Part shown: positions 1 to 10,063 of the stretch, piece after piece
Layout of the letters: each line of letters begins with the position of its first letter
Numbering within the stretch: position 1 is the first letter of the stretch
From: Arthrobacter sp. Y-9
Lineage (GTDB): Bacteria; Actinomycetota; Actinomycetes; Actinomycetales; Micrococcaceae
Assembly (NCBI RefSeq): GCF_029690065.1
Contig: NZ_CP121463.1
Location: 1,612,001-1,676,000, forward strand
Direction of reading: 5' to 3'
Length of the DNA: 64,000 nt
The notes under the pieces: model-generated
What the model was told of the DNA's origin: nothing
Database searches by the model: none
The model's input: only the letters and a program-made list of their open reading frames with translations
Translations under genes and position numbers: made by a program

Positions 1-1355
1 CCCCCGTGATCGCGCTCGAGGGCCGCGATTCGGTCCGGGACGGGGTCGAACCCGTGCACCTTGTCCAGCGGCAGCACCGGCCAGAAAGCGCTCGGTTCAT
101 CGGGATGGTCGCTTTCCCGGTAGTCCAGGTACGTGAACTCGTGCTGCGAGATCACCGTGCGATGGCCCTGTTCGAGGCTGAGCTCCACCGTGTCCACCCC
201 CAGCCAGGCGTTGACGATCGCGCTCTGCGGCAGTGCCTCGCCGATCGCCTCGTGCCAGACACCCGTCTGCCGGCCATGGCCGGCCAGGTGATCCGCCAGG
301 CGGCCGAGGAACCAGCCGTGCAGGGAGGCCACGGAGGCCAGGCCGAGCTCCCGGGCCCGCGCGACGATCTCCGGCGATTCCTCCCACCGGGTGTACGGCA
401 CTTCGTCCCCGCCCAGATGGATGGTGGGCGAAGGGAACACGGAGACCAGCTCATCGAGCACGGTCCGGTAGAAGTCCAGGGTCCGTTCGGAGGGGTCCAG
501 GATGCAGTCGCTGACGCCCCAGCGGGTGCTCACCTCGACGTCGGGTTCGCCCACGCCGAGGAACGGGTACGCGGCGATCGCGGCGACGCTGTGCCCGGGG
601 AGGTCGATCTCCGGGACGATCGTGATGCCCCGCTCCGCCGCATACGCGACCGCCTCGCGGAGCTGCGCCTGCGTGTAGAAGCCGCCGTGCGGGTGCCCGG
701 CCATGAGGGCGTGTTCCAGAGCGGGGGTGTCGTAGGCGACGGGGGTGTCCCGGCGCCAGGAGGCGACCTCGGTGAGCCGGGGGAAGGCCTTGACCTCGAA
801 TCGCCACCCCTGATCGTCACTCAGATGCAGGTGCAGGACGTTGAGCTTGTGCGCGGCGAGCAGGTCGATGAACCGCAGGAGCTCGCTGAAGGGCATGAAG
901 TGCCGCGCGACGTCGAGCAGGACACCGCGATGCGCGAAACGGGGCGCGTCCGTCAGCCGCAGGCGGGGGAGCGAGTGCACGGTGCGTCCATCCGCACGAC
1001 GGCGGGCCGACCCCTGCGGGACGAAGGCCTCGGGACCGCTGAGCTGGCGGAGTGTCTGCCAGGCATGGCGCACGCCGTCCAGATCGGAGGCCTCCACGCG
1101 GATGAGCCCGTCGATCTCCAGCCGGTACGCGCCGGGGGCCAACGACGGGTCGGCGCTCACGAGCAGCAGGGCGTCCTCGGGGGCCGTATCGTGGAGCCGG
1201 ACCCCGAGCCAGTCCTCCGCCTGGTGGCGCAGCAGGGCCCAGCCCGGATCGTCGCTGTCGACGTCCGTGGCGAAGGCCGGCTGGGAAGGAACCGGGAGGT
1301 GACCGGACAGGAGTTCCAGGGACTCCGGTGCCGGGACCAGCGGGGGAATGCGCAT
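1..1355 (-). CDS. Beta-N-acetylhexosaminidase, GH20 family (3' end cut by window edge)
   Basis: Predicted glycoside hydrolase family 20 enzyme that removes terminal N-acetylhexosamine from glycans such as chitin oligosaccharides or murein fragments. The minus-strand frame is open from ATG 1355 to base 1 (451 codons seen). It starts MRIPPLVPAPESLELLSG. An N-terminal GH20b-like domain covers about residues 1-125. The catalytic barrel follows, with RGVLLDVARHFMP near 140, HLHLSDDQGWR near 170 and the diagnostic HLGGDEVPYTRWEES near 315; the D-E pair there is the family's catalytic dyad. The C-terminal part of the barrel is missing. No signal peptide is evident, so a cytoplasmic role is likely. 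It is divergent from uvrA, with 96 bp between starts. A weak AGAGG precedes the start. Confidence 0.88.
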   Translation of the reverse strand, partial: MRIPPLVPAPESLELLSGHLPVPSQPAFATDVDSDDPGWALLRHQAEDWLGVRLHDTAPEDALLLVSADPSLAPGAYRLEIDGLIRVEASDLDGVRHAWQTLRQLSGPEAFVPQGSARRRADGRTVHSLPRLRLTDAPRFAHRGVLLDVARHFMPFSELLRFIDLLAAHKLNVLHLHLSDDQGWRFEVKAFPRLTEVASWRRDTPVAYDTPALEHALMAGHPHGGFYTQAQLREAVAYAAERGITIVPEIDLPGHSVAAIAAYPFLGVGEPDVEVSTRWGVSDCILDPSERTLDFYRTVLDELVSVFPSPTIHLGGDEVPYTRWEESPEIVARARELGLASVASLHGWFLGRLADHLAGHGRQTGVWHEAIGEALPQSAIVNAWLGVDTVELSLEQGHRTVISQHEFTYLDYRESDHPDEPSAFWPVLPLDKVHGFDPVPDRIAALERDHG

Positions 1356-1422
1356 GGAGAACCTCTTCGCGAGTAGGGGTCTGTGTGGACACCAGCCTGC
1401 CACACGAGGCCGACATGGAAAT

Positions 1423-1438
1423 TCGAACAGGTTTTCGA
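1423..1438 (+). promoter_or_regulatory. LexA (SOS) box upstream of uvrA
   Basis: TCGAACAGGTTTTCGA matches the actinobacterial LexA consensus TCGAAC-N4-GTTCGA at 11 of 12 positions. It sits just upstream of a -10-like TAGCAT (1440-1445), where bound repressor would block uvrA transcription. SOS control of uvrA is well known. Confidence 0.75.
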
Positions 1439-1439
1439 T

Positions 1440-1445
1440 TAGCAT
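1440..1445 (+). promoter_or_regulatory. uvrA -10 element, probable leaderless start
   Basis: TAGCAT lies exactly six bases before GTG 1452, so the expected transcription start coincides with the start codon. No Shine-Dalgarno is present. Confidence 0.5.
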
Positions 1446-1451
1446 GGCTAG

Positions 1452-4409
1452 GTGCCTCATGTCAGCGGTGAACAAGTCCTGTCTCCTGAACAGCTCAACC
1501 ACAACCATGGCGCGGCCCGCCTGAACGGCGCCGGCTCGCATGGCCATGCCCCGTCGTCGCGCCTGGTGGTGAAGGGCGCCCGCGAGCACAATCTGCGCAA
1601 CGTGGACCTGGATCTGCCCCGGGAAGCCATGATCGTCTTCACCGGCCTCTCCGGCTCCGGGAAGTCCTCGCTCGCCTTCGACACCATCTTCGCCGAGGGC
1701 CAGCGCCGTTACGTGGAATCACTGTCCGCCTACGCGCGCCAGTTCCTCGGCCAGGTGGACAAGCCCGACGTCGACTTCATCGAAGGCCTGTCGCCGGCCG
1801 TGTCGATCGACCAGAAGTCGACGAGCAAGAACCCCCGGTCCACGGTCGGCACGATCACCGAGATCTACGACTACATGCGTCTGCTCTGGGCGCGTGTCGG
1901 CCGTCCGCATTGCCCGATCTGTGGTGAAGAGGTGACCCGTCAGACTCCGCAGCAGATCGTCGATCAGCTGCTGGAGCTCCCCGAGGGCACTCGCTTCCAG
2001 GTGCTCGCGCCTGTGGTGCGCGGCCGCAAGGGTGAGTTCGTGGACCTGTTCAAGGAACTCGGAGCCAAGGGCTTCGCCCGGGCCCGGGTGGACGGCGAGC
2101 AGATCCAGTTGACGGACCCGCCCAAGCTGGGCAAGCAGTACAAGCACACCATCGAAGTGGTGGTGGACCGCCTGGTGGTCAAGGACGGCATCCGCCAGCG
2201 TCTCACCGATTCGGTGGAGACCGCCCTGGGTCTGGCCGAGGGCCGCGTGCTCGCGGACTTCGTGGACCTCGACGCCGAGGACCCGGGCCGGGTGCGCGCG
2301 TTCTCCGAGAACCTGGCGTGCCCGAATGAGCACCCGCTGGCGATCGACGAGATCGAGCCGCGGTCCTTCTCCTTCAACAACCCGTTCGGCGCCTGCCCCG
2401 AGTGCACGGGCATCGGGACCAAGCTCGAGGTGGACGAGGAGCTCGTGGTCCCCAACCCGGAGCTCAGCCTGAACGAAGGCGCCATCGCCCCGTGGTCCCT
2501 GGGCGCAGCCACGCAGGAGTACTGGAACCACCTGCTGTCGGGCCTCGCGGACGAGCTCGGCTTCTCGATGGACACGCCGTGGGAGAAGCTCGGCAAGGCC
2601 GTCCGCGAGACCGTGCTGCACGGCAAGGACCACAAGGTGGTGGTCCAGTACCGCAACCGTTTCGGCCGCGAACGCAAGTACAGCACCGGATTCGAAGGCG
2701 TGGTCCAGTACGTGCACCGCAAGCACGGTGAGACCGAGTCGGACTTCGCCCGTGACCGGTACGAGGAGTACATGCGGCAGATCCCGTGCCCGGCCTGCAA
2801 CGGCGCACGGCTCAACCCGGCGTCGCTGTCCGTGCTGATCAACGGCAAGTCGATCGCGGCCGTCTGCGCCATGCCGATGCGGGACTGCGTCGAGTTCCTC
2901 GGCAGCCTCGAGCTGTCCCCGCGCGAGGCGCAGATCGCCGCTCAGGTGCTCAAGGAGATCCACGCCCGCCTGACCTTCCTGCTCGACGTCGGCCTGGACT
3001 ACCTGAATCTGGAACGTCCCTCCGGGACCCTGTCCGGTGGTGAGGCCCAGCGCATCCGTCTGGCGACGCAGATCGGTTCCGGGCTGGTCGGCGTGCTGTA
3101 CGTGCTGGACGAACCGTCCATCGGTCTGCACCAGAGGGACAACCGCCGGCTGATCGAGACCCTGACCCGCTTGCGCGGGCTGGGGAATACCTTGATCGTG
3201 GTCGAGCATGATGAGGACACCATTCGTGAGGCCGACTGGATCGTGGACATCGGCCCGGGCGCCGGCGAACACGGCGGCAAGGTCGTCCACTCGGGCACCT
3301 ACAAGGAACTCCTGGCCAACACGGAGTCGCTCACAGGCGACTACCTCTCCGGCCGCAAGGGGATCGATGTGCCGGCCAAGCGCCGTCCGTACGACCGCAA
3401 GCGTGAGCTCGTGGTGGTGGGGGCCCGTGAGAACAACCTCAACAATGTCACGGCGCGCTTCCCTCTCGGTGTGCTCACCGCCGTGACCGGGGTGAGCGGC
3501 TCCGGCAAGTCCACGCTGGTCAACGAGATCCTGTACAAGGTGCTGGCCAACAAGCTCAACGGCGCGCGCCAGGTGGCCGGCCGCCACAAGACCGTGGAGG
3601 GCCTGGAGCACCTGGACAAGGTGGTCCATGTGGACCAGAGCCCGATCGGGCGCACCCCGCGGTCCAACCCCGCCACGTACACCGGCGTGTTCGACAACAT
3701 CCGGAAGCTCTTCGCCGAGACTAACGAGGCGAAGGTCCGTGGGTATCTGCCGGGCCGTTTCTCCTTCAACGTCAAGGGCGGCCGCTGCGAGGCGTGCTCG
3801 GGTGATGGCACTCTGAAGATCGAGATGAACTTCCTCCCGGACGTCTACGTGCCCTGCGAGGTCTGCCATGGCGCCCGCTACAACCGGGAGACCCTGGAGG
3901 TCCACTACAAGGGCAAGACCATCGCGGACGTGCTCAACATGCCGATCGAGGAAGGGGCGGAGTTCTTCTCCGCCTTCACCCCGATCGCCCGGCACTTGAA
4001 CACCCTGGTGGACGTCGGCCTCGGCTACGTCCGTCTGGGACAGCCGGCCACGACCCTGTCCGGTGGTGAGGCGCAGCGCGTCAAGCTCGCGGCGGAGCTG
4101 CAGAAGCGTTCCAACGGCCGCAGCATCTACGTGCTCGACGAACCCACCACGGGCCTGCACTTCGAGGACATCCGGAAGCTGCTGCTGGTGCTCCAGGGAC
4201 TGGTGGACAAGGGCAACACGGTCATCACCATCGAGCACAACCTGGACGTCATCAAGAGTGCCGACTGGATCGTGGATCTCGGACCCAACGGCGGCTCCGG
4301 CGGCGGACGCATCATCGCCACCGGAACCCCCGAGCAGGTCGCGGCCACGGAGGGCTCGTTCACGGGTGAATTCCTGGCCGAGATCCTCGAGGGAACCCCG
4401 ACCAAGTAG
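1452..4409 (+). CDS. uvrA: Excinuclease ABC subunit A (UvrA)
   Basis: Damage-recognition ATPase of nucleotide excision repair; it dimerises and loads UvrB on lesions. The 985 residues show the full UvrA plan: a first ABC module with Walker [10 protein letters not shown] at 65-73, a CPICGEEV zinc motif near 155, [11 protein letters not shown] near 447, a first [12 protein letters not shown] signature near 525, a second Walker [10 protein letters not shown] near 680, a CEACSGDG...[10 protein letters not shown] zinc module near 780-815, and a second [12 protein letters not shown] signature near 870. GTG 1452 is chosen because a -10 element and a LexA box are spaced for a leaderless transcript. 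The first 35 residues are poorly conserved, so an internal start such as GTG 1567 cannot be excluded. UvrC lies 1.6 kb downstream; uvrB is not in this window. Confidence 0.97.
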   Translation: MPHVSGEQVLSPEQLNHNHGAARLNGAGSHGHAPSSRLVVKGAREHNLRNVDLDLPREAMIVFTGLSGSGKSSLAFDTIFAEGQRRYVESLSAYARQFLGQVDKPDVDFIEGLSPAVSIDQKSTSKNPRSTVGTITEIYDYMRLLWARVGRPHCPICGEEVTRQTPQQIVDQLLELPEGTRFQVLAPVVRGRKGEFVDLFKELGAKGFARARVDGEQIQLTDPPKLGKQYKHTIEVVVDRLVVKDGIRQRLTDSVETALGLAEGRVLADFVDLDAEDPGRVRAFSENLACPNEHPLAIDEIEPRSFSFNNPFGACPECTGIGTKLEVDEELVVPNPELSLNEGAIAPWSLGAATQEYWNHLLSGLADELGFSMDTPWEKLGKAVRETVLHGKDHKVVVQYRNRFGRERKYSTGFEGVVQYVHRKHGETESDFARDRYEEYMRQIPCPACNGARLNPASLSVLINGKSIAAVCAMPMRDCVEFLGSLELSPREAQIAAQVLKEIHARLTFLLDVGLDYLNLERPSGTLSGGEAQRIRLATQIGSGLVGVLYVLDEPSIGLHQRDNRRLIETLTRLRGLGNTLIVVEHDEDTIREADWIVDIGPGAGEHGGKVVHSGTYKELLANTESLTGDYLSGRKGIDVPAKRRPYDRKRELVVVGARENNLNNVTARFPLGVLTAVTGVSGSGKSTLVNEILYKVLANKLNGARQVAGRHKTVEGLEHLDKVVHVDQSPIGRTPRSNPATYTGVFDNIRKLFAETNEAKVRGYLPGRFSFNVKGGRCEACSGDGTLKIEMNFLPDVYVPCEVCHGARYNRETLEVHYKGKTIADVLNMPIEEGAEFFSAFTPIARHLNTLVDVGLGYVRLGQPATTLSGGEAQRVKLAAELQKRSNGRSIYVLDEPTTGLHFEDIRKLLLVLQGLVDKGNTVITIEHNLDVIKSADWIVDLGPNGGSGGGRIIATGTPEQVAATEGSFTGEFLAEILEGTPTK

Positions 4410-4484
4410 TCGCGTGACGGCATACATCGAACCGAAGCATGCCGCGCAGCGCATGGGTGTTTTCTGTCCGTGCGCCCGGCATGA

Positions 4485-4490
4485 GAAACT
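4485..4490 (+). promoter_or_regulatory. Weak -10 candidate of the HAD gene
   Basis: GAAACT, preceded by an extended -10 TG (TGA), lies six bases before GTG 4497. No Shine-Dalgarno is visible. The first base deviates from TANNNT, so this is a weak member of the leaderless set. Confidence 0.3.
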
Positions 4491-4496
4491 ACCTCG

Positions 4497-5291
4497 GTGA
4501 CTCTCGCTCAAGCTGCCGTGCTCTTCGATCTGGACGGGACCCTCATCGATCCCGCAGGGGGGATCACCGGCGGAATCGCCGCGGCTCTCCTCGAGGCCGG
4601 CCTCCCCGTACCCTCCGATCAGGCGCTGCAGGCGATGGTCGGTCCCCGTCTGAGCCATGCTCTGCAGGAGTTCGCCGGCGTGCCGGAAGAGCGGGTCGAT
4701 GAGGTCATCGCCCTCTACCGGCGCCACTACCGGACGGCGGGGATGGCGGCGAGCCGCGTGTACCCCGGCATCCGGGAGGCTCTGGCGGAACTCCGGGCGC
4801 GGGGATATGCCCTCGCGGTGGCAACCCAGAAGCCGCGCACCCTGGCGCAGGAGCTGCTGGGCCTGCATGGCCTGGTGGAGGCCTTCGACACCGTGCAGGG
4901 CTCCTCGGACGATGAGAGCGCGCAAGGCCCCGGCCACGGGGCGCCTCTCGGCAAGCAGCAGATCATCGCGGCGGCGCTCCAGGACCTCGGCGTCCCGGCC
5001 ACCGCGGTGATGGTGGGCGACCGGTATCAGGACGTCGAAGGTGCGGCGGCGAATGAGCTGCCGTGCATCGGCGTCGCGTGGGGCTTCGCCGTGGACGGCG
5101 AGCTGGAACGCGCCGGGGCGGTCTCGGTGGTCTCTTCCGCCGAGGAGCTGCTCCGTGGACTGCCGGGCCCCGCCGGTGCACACTCGGGCGAGCCACGGCT
5201 CGCCGGACGGGAAGCGGTGGCCACGGTGGCCGCCGTCGGGGGAGCAGTGGTTGATGTTGCAGCGGAGGAAGAACACCATGGCCGTATTTGA
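4497..5291 (+). CDS. HAD-superfamily phosphatase, Gph/PGP-like
   Basis: Small-molecule phosphatase of the phosphoglycolate phosphatase-like HAD group; the substrate cannot be read from sequence. The 264 residues contain motif I DLDGT at 11-15 with the nucleophilic Asp and acid/base Asp, a helical cap, motif II around ATQKPRT near 110, a motif III lysine in LGKQQI, and motif IV VGDRYQDVEGA near 178. The C-terminal 40 residues are Ala/Gly/Val-rich and go beyond the usual HAD core. The start is GTG with no Shine-Dalgarno. The gene ends inside plsC (14-bp overlap), so the two are probably co-translated. Confidence 0.85.
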   Translation: MTLAQAAVLFDLDGTLIDPAGGITGGIAAALLEAGLPVPSDQALQAMVGPRLSHALQEFAGVPEERVDEVIALYRRHYRTAGMAASRVYPGIREALAELRARGYALAVATQKPRTLAQELLGLHGLVEAFDTVQGSSDDESAQGPGHGAPLGKQQIIAAALQDLGVPATAVMVGDRYQDVEGAAANELPCIGVAWGFAVDGELERAGAVSVVSSAEELLRGLPGPAGAHSGEPRLAGREAVATVAAVGGAVVDVAAEEEHHGRI

Positions 5292-5946
5292 CGCAGTCCG
5301 CTTCACCACCCGGACCCTCATTAAGGGCACGTGCCGCCCGACGGTCACGGGCCTCGAGAACGTCCCCACGGACGGTCCCTTCATCGTGGCGCCGAATCAC
5401 CTGTCGTTCTTCGACAGCGTGATCGTTCAGGCCCTCATGCCCCGCCCGGTGGCCTTCTTCGCGAAGGCGGAGTACTTCACCGGAACAGGGGTGAAGGGCA
5501 AGGCCATGAAGGCGTTCTTCGAGTCGGTGGGATCGATTCCGGTGGAACGCGGTGAACAGGCGGCCAGCGTCCAGGCGCTCAAGACCCTCCTGGACATCCT
5601 GGAGAACGGCAATGGCGTGGGCATCTACCCGGAGGGCACGCGTTCCCGCGACGGCCTGCTGTACCGCGGCCGGACCGGTGTGGGATGGCTCGCCCTGACC
5701 ACTGGAGCCCCGGTGGTGCCCGTGGGTTTGATCGGCACGGACAAGCTCCAGCCGGCCGGCAAGAACACGCTCAAGCCGCAGCACTTCACCATGGTGGTGG
5801 GCGAGCCGCTGTACTTCGAGAAGACCGGACCGGACCATTCGCTGCCCGCCCGCCGGCAGGCGACGGACCGCATCATGGACGCCATCGCGGCGCTGAGCGG
5901 TCAGGAACGGGCCAGCGGCTACAACCAGGTGCGCACCAGCGAGTGA
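5278..5946 (+). CDS. 1-acyl-sn-glycerol-3-phosphate acyltransferase (PlsC family)
   Basis: Membrane-associated acyltransferase that likely converts lysophosphatidic acid to phosphatidic acid. Start ATG 5278 (MAVFDAVRFTTRTLIKG) follows a clear GGAGGAA. The 222 residues carry the catalytic H-X4-D motif NHLSFFD (His41, Asp46), motif II near 75-95 (GSIPVERG), and the substrate-binding motif YPEGTRSRDG near 118. Length is normal for the family. It overlaps the HAD gene by 14 bp and lies 20 bp before uvrC, so the HAD-plsC-uvrC run may be one transcript. Confidence 0.9.
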   Translation: MAVFDAVRFTTRTLIKGTCRPTVTGLENVPTDGPFIVAPNHLSFFDSVIVQALMPRPVAFFAKAEYFTGTGVKGKAMKAFFESVGSIPVERGEQAASVQALKTLLDILENGNGVGIYPEGTRSRDGLLYRGRTGVGWLALTTGAPVVPVGLIGTDKLQPAGKNTLKPQHFTMVVGEPLYFEKTGPDHSLPARRQATDRIMDAIAALSGQERASGYNQVRTSE

Positions 5947-5966
5947 TCTAGAGAAGCGGAGGAGCC

Positions 5967-8024
5967 ATGGCGGATCCGGCGAGCTATCGGCCCAGGACGG
6001 GGGAGATCCCCACCGAACCCGGGGTCTACCGCTTCCGTGACCAGCACGGACGGGTCATCTACGTGGGCAAGGCGAAGAGCCTCCGTTCGCGCCTGAACTC
6101 GTACTTCGCCAAGCCCGCCGGGCTCACCCCGAAGACTTATGCGATGGTCCACGCCGCGTCGAGCGTCGAGTGGACCGTGGTGGGCAGTGAACTCGAATCC
6201 CTCCAGCTGGAATACACCTGGATCAAGGAGTTCAAGCCTCGCTACAACGTCGTGTTCCGCGACGACAAGAGCTACCCCTACCTGGCCGTGACGATGGGGG
6301 AGAAGTTTCCCCGGGTCCAGGTCATGCGTGGCGAACGCCGGAAGGGCGCCAAGTACTTCGGCCCGTACACGGCCGGTGCCATCCGCGAGACCATGGACAC
6401 CCTGTTGCGGGTATTCCCGGTCCGCAGCTGCAGCGCCGGAGTGTTCCGGCGCGCCGAGGCCAGCGGCCGGCCCTGCCTGCTCGGCTACATCGACAAGTGC
6501 TCGGCGCCGTGCGTCGGGCGGATCAGCGAAGAGGACCACAGGGCCCTCGCGGAAGACTTCTGCTCCTTCATGGGCGGCGAGGCCGGGCGCTTCCTCCGCC
6601 GCCTCGAGCGCGAGATGAAGGACGCCGTGGCGGAGCTCAACTACGAGCAGGCGGCGCGCCTCCGTGACGACATCGCCGCCATGCGCAAGGTGTTCGAACG
6701 CAATGCCGTGGTCCTGGCCGACACCACCGACGCGGACCTCTTCGCCATCCATGAGGACGAACTCGAGGCATCCGTGCAGGTGTTCCGTGTCCGTGGTGGC
6801 CGCATCAGGTCCCAGCAGGGGTGGGTGGTGGAGAAGGTCGAGGACACCACTCCCGCGGACCTGATCGAGCACCTGCTCCAGCAGGCCTACGGTGAGGAGG
6901 CCGGCAACACGGACCGGATCCCGCGGGAGGTCCTCGTCCCCGTCCTGCCGCCGGATCCGGCGCAGCTCGGTGAATGGCTGAGTGGACTGCGGGGGAGCAG
7001 GGTCGAGATCCGTGTTCCCCAGCGGGGCGACAAGGCACAGCTCATGGAGACCGTGCGGACCAACGCCGAGCAGGCCCTCAAGCTGCACAAGACCCGTCGC
7101 GCGGGGGACATCACGACCCGTTCACTCGCCATCCAGGAGCTCCAGGAGGCGCTGGAACTCGACGAGCCGCCGCTGCGCATCGAGTGCTTCGACATCTCCC
7201 ACGTCCAGGGCACCAATGTCGTGGGTTCCATGGTGGTGGTCGAGGACGGCCTGCCGCGCAAGAGCGAGTACCGGAAGTTCACCATCACGGGCGCCGCGGC
7301 TCACGATGACACCGCCGCCATGGACGACGTGCTGACGCGGCGCTTCAAGGCGTACCTGCGGGACCGCGTCCACGTGCCGGAGACTCTGGGTCGGGCCGAC
7401 GACGGCGGCGAGCCGGACGGCGCGGCGTCTGACGGCGGCGTGCAGGACAGCGCAGCGCCTGACGGCGCAGTGCCCGAAAGCCCAGTCCCCTCGGAGGCCG
7501 TGCTCGGCGCCCCCGTGCAGCCCGGCAAGTTCGCGTATCCGCCAAACCTCGTCGTCGTCGACGGCGGTAGGCCCCAGGTGGCCGCGGCCCAGCGGGCACT
7601 CGACGCCCTCGGCATCACCGAGGTGCGAGTGGTCGGGCTGGCGAAGCGCCTCGAGGAGGTCTGGCTGCCGGACAGCGACTTCCCGGTGATCCTGCCGCGC
7701 GCCTCGCAGGGGCTCTATCTGCTGCAGCGGATCCGTGACGAAGCGCACCGTTTCGCCATCACCTTCCACCGACAGCGGCGCGGCAAGGCGATGACGGCGT
7801 CCGCGCTCGACGGCGTCCCGGGGCTGGGGGAGAGCAAGCGGAAGGCGCTGCTGTCCCACTTCGGGTCGGTCAAGAAGATGCGGGCCGCCACGGTCGAGGA
7901 ACTGTGCGAGGTCAAGGGGATCGGCACGGTCCTGGCGACCGCCATCCACGCCCACCTCACTCGCGAGAGCGCCGACGAGGTCCCCGCCGTCAACTACACC
8001 ACCGGCGAGATCCTCGAGCCCTGA
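5967..8024 (+). CDS. uvrC: Excinuclease ABC subunit C (UvrC)
   Basis: Dual-incision nuclease of nucleotide excision repair. The 685 residues begin with a GIY-YIG domain (PGVYRFRD...[14 protein letters not shown], residues 18-40), a cysteine cluster near 155-180 ([21 protein letters not shown]), a UvrB-interacting UVR segment ([16 protein letters not shown], near 225), the RNase H-like endonuclease core ([20 protein letters not shown] near 405, LVVVDGG near 528) and C-terminal helix-hairpin-helix motifs ([22 protein letters not shown]). A low-complexity D/G/A/P insert of about 50 residues lies at roughly 475-525 within the endonuclease half. Start ATG 5967 has GGAGG seven bases upstream. Confidence 0.97.
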   Translation: MADPASYRPRTGEIPTEPGVYRFRDQHGRVIYVGKAKSLRSRLNSYFAKPAGLTPKTYAMVHAASSVEWTVVGSELESLQLEYTWIKEFKPRYNVVFRDDKSYPYLAVTMGEKFPRVQVMRGERRKGAKYFGPYTAGAIRETMDTLLRVFPVRSCSAGVFRRAEASGRPCLLGYIDKCSAPCVGRISEEDHRALAEDFCSFMGGEAGRFLRRLEREMKDAVAELNYEQAARLRDDIAAMRKVFERNAVVLADTTDADLFAIHEDELEASVQVFRVRGGRIRSQQGWVVEKVEDTTPADLIEHLLQQAYGEEAGNTDRIPREVLVPVLPPDPAQLGEWLSGLRGSRVEIRVPQRGDKAQLMETVRTNAEQALKLHKTRRAGDITTRSLAIQELQEALELDEPPLRIECFDISHVQGTNVVGSMVVVEDGLPRKSEYRKFTITGAAAHDDTAAMDDVLTRRFKAYLRDRVHVPETLGRADDGGEPDGAASDGGVQDSAAPDGAVPESPVPSEAVLGAPVQPGKFAYPPNLVVVDGGRPQVAAAQRALDALGITEVRVVGLAKRLEEVWLPDSDFPVILPRASQGLYLLQRIRDEAHRFAITFHRQRRGKAMTASALDGVPGLGESKRKALLSHFGSVKKMRAATVEELCEVKGIGTVLATAIHAHLTRESADEVPAVNYTTGEILEP

Positions 8025-8041
8025 GCGTCAGGAAAGTTCGC

Positions 8042-8047
8042 TAGGCT
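8042..8047 (+). promoter_or_regulatory. Candidate -10 of the rapZ-yvcK-whiA operon
   Basis: TAGGCT lies in the 85-bp gap after uvrC and would give a leader of about 55 nt with a normal AAGGAG before rapZ. No convincing -35 was found. Confidence 0.35.
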
Positions 8048-8109
8048 TGAGGCAGCCGCGTCGCCGGGCCGGCGGTGCCGCCCGCACTGATCCAAGGAGC
8101 AGGAACCCC

Positions 8110-9039
8110 ATGTCGGACGCAGAAGTGACCAGTCCCGCCCCCGAGGGTGCGGCCCCGGAACACCCGGCCCAGGAGCACAACGCCGAACTGCTGATCATCA
8201 CCGGCATGTCCGGTGCGGGCCGCAGCACGGCCGCGGACGCACTGGAGGACCACGGCTGGTACGTGGTGGACAACATCCCGCCGAAGATGCTCAACATGCT
8301 GACCGAGATCGTGTCCCATGCCGGGCCCGCGATCCCCAAGCTGGCCGCCGTCGTCGATCTGCGCAGCAAGGGCCTGTCCGCGAACATCCTGGAGTCCCTC
8401 ACCAACCTCTCGGCCAGCGGCATCAAGTACCAGGTCCTGTTCCTGGACGCCTCCGACGAAGTGCTCGTCCGCCGTTTCGAGCAGGGGCGCCGTCCGCACC
8501 CGCTGCAGAACGGTGGCCGGATCCTGGACGGGATCGCTGCGGAGCGCGAACTGCTCAAGGACCTCCGGCATAAGGCCGACATCGTGCTGGACACCTCCTC
8601 GCTGAATGTCCACGGCCTGGCCAGCGCGGTCACCGACCTCTTCACCGACTCCGGGCCCGTGGTCCTGCGCTTGAACGTCATGAGCTTCGGGTTCAAGTAC
8701 GGCCTGCCCGTGGATGCCAACTACGTCGCCGACGTGCGGTTCCTCCCGAACCCGCACTGGATCCCCGAGCTGCGCCCGCACACGGGGCAGGACGAGGACG
8801 TCCGGGACTACGTGCTGGCCGCGTCCGGCGCGGAGGAGTTCCTGGGGAATTACGTCAAGGCCCTCGAGCCCGTGCTGGCCGGCTACCGCCGCGAGAACAA
8901 GCACTATGCCACGATCGCCGTCGGCTGCACCGGCGGCAAGCACCGGTCCGTGGCCATGTCCGAGGAGCTCTCCAAGCGCCTCGCCCAGCTGCCCAATGTC
9001 ACCGTCAACACGAGCCACCGAGACCTGGGGCGCGAGTAG
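8110..9039 (+). CDS. rapZ: RapZ/YvcJ-family nucleotide-binding protein
   Basis: P-loop NTPase of the RapZ/YvcJ family. In E. coli RapZ is an RNase adaptor controlling GlmS; the actinobacterial role is not established. The 309 residues have Walker [10 protein letters not shown] at 32-40, the family segment [11 protein letters not shown], and the C-terminal domain with [12 protein letters not shown] and the [10 protein letters not shown] motif near 275. Start ATG 8110 (MSDAEVTSP) is preceded by AAGGAGCAGGAA; an upstream in-frame start lacks a ribosome site. It overlaps yvcK by one base (TAGTG) and heads the conserved rapZ-yvcK-whiA trio. Confidence 0.95.
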   Translation: MSDAEVTSPAPEGAAPEHPAQEHNAELLIITGMSGAGRSTAADALEDHGWYVVDNIPPKMLNMLTEIVSHAGPAIPKLAAVVDLRSKGLSANILESLTNLSASGIKYQVLFLDASDEVLVRRFEQGRRPHPLQNGGRILDGIAAERELLKDLRHKADIVLDTSSLNVHGLASAVTDLFTDSGPVVLRLNVMSFGFKYGLPVDANYVADVRFLPNPHWIPELRPHTGQDEDVRDYVLAASGAEEFLGNYVKALEPVLAGYRRENKHYATIAVGCTGGKHRSVAMSEELSKRLAQLPNVTVNTSHRDLGRE

Positions 9040-10055
9040 TGACGATCTTCACCGGCCAGCTTCCGCTGGTCCCGCCCGGTGGGCGGGCCGCAGCGCAGGA
9101 CGGCGCGGGCCCCGCCGTGGTGGCGCTCGGCGGCGGACATGGGCTGTCCGCCACCTTGAGCGCTCTGCGTCTGCTCACCACGTCGCTGACGGCGGTGGTG
9201 ACCGTGGCCGACGACGGCGGGTCCTCCGGGCGTCTGCGCCAGGACTTCGGCGTCCTCCCGCCCGGCGACCTGCGCATGGCGCTGGCGGCGCTCTGCGATG
9301 ACACGGACTGGGGACGCACGTGGCGTGACGTCATGCAGCACCGCTTCCGGGGCCGCCCCGGGGGCAGTGGAGCCCTCGACGAGCACGCCATGGGCAATCT
9401 CCTGATCATCACGCTCTGGGAACTGCTGGGCAATCCGGTGGACGGGCTGAAGTGGGCGGGGGCCCTGCTGGGCGCCCGCGGGCAGGTGCTGCCGATGTCC
9501 ACCGTCCCGCTCACGATCGAGGGCGAGGCGAAGATCCCCGGAGCGGATGGCGAGGCCGGTTCGCGCACGATCCGCGGCCAGGCCCAGTGCGCCGTCGCGG
9601 GGGAGCTGGAGAACGTCCGGCTCATCCCGCAGGACGCCCCGGCATGCGCGGAGGCCCTGAGCGCGATTGAACTCGCCGACTGGGTGGTCCTCGGACCGGG
9701 GTCCTGGTACACCTCGGTGCTGCCGCATCTGCTGCTGCCGGAGATGCGGTCAGCGCTGGCGAGCACGCCGGCACGGCGGGCCCTGGCCATGAACCTGACC
9801 ACGGAGACCAAGGAGACGGTAGGCATGAGCGCCGCCGATCACCTGCGGGTGCTGCGCGAGTACGCCCCCGAGGTCGGTTTCGACGTGGTGATCGCGGATC
9901 CGGATTCCGTGGGCGACCGCGAGGAATTCATCGCCGAGGCCGGCCGTCTGGGGGCCGAAGTCCATCTGGCCACCGTGCGGAGCCCCCGCTCCGCCGCGGT
10001 GCACGACCCGCTGCGGCTGGCCACCGCCTATCACGAAGTTTTCAACAGGAAATAG
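9039..10055 (+). CDS. yvcK: YvcK/CofD-like protein (gluconeogenesis factor family)
   Basis: Member of the YvcK (GlmR/CuvA) family linked in Gram-positives to carbon flux and cell-wall precursor synthesis; it binds UDP-sugars in Bacillus. The 338 residues show the CofD-like fold: [16 protein letters not shown] near 29, [15 protein letters not shown] near 53, [10 protein letters not shown] near 75, and [11 protein letters not shown]-like [15 protein letters not shown] near 220. The first 28 residues are a variable Pro/Gly-rich extension. The GTG start overlaps the rapZ stop, indicating translational coupling. It is 8 bp from whiA. Confidence 0.93.
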   Translation: MTIFTGQLPLVPPGGRAAAQDGAGPAVVALGGGHGLSATLSALRLLTTSLTAVVTVADDGGSSGRLRQDFGVLPPGDLRMALAALCDDTDWGRTWRDVMQHRFRGRPGGSGALDEHAMGNLLIITLWELLGNPVDGLKWAGALLGARGQVLPMSTVPLTIEGEAKIPGADGEAGSRTIRGQAQCAVAGELENVRLIPQDAPACAEALSAIELADWVVLGPGSWYTSVLPHLLLPEMRSALASTPARRALAMNLTTETKETVGMSAADHLRVLREYAPEVGFDVVIADPDSVGDREEFIAEAGRLGAEVHLATVRSPRSAAVHDPLRLATAYHEVFNRK

Positions 10056-10063
10056 GAGCACGT

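Noticed and set aside
6-1376. 456-codon plus-strand frame at the left edge
   Set aside because: Complement of the GH20 gene, whose HLGGDEVP motif is clear on the minus strand.
1719-5384. Antisense open frame of 1221 codons opposite uvrA and the HAD gene
   Set aside because: It is codon-phase complementary to uvrA, a product of strong G/C third-position bias; its translation is His/Val/Asp/Gly-rich with no domain.
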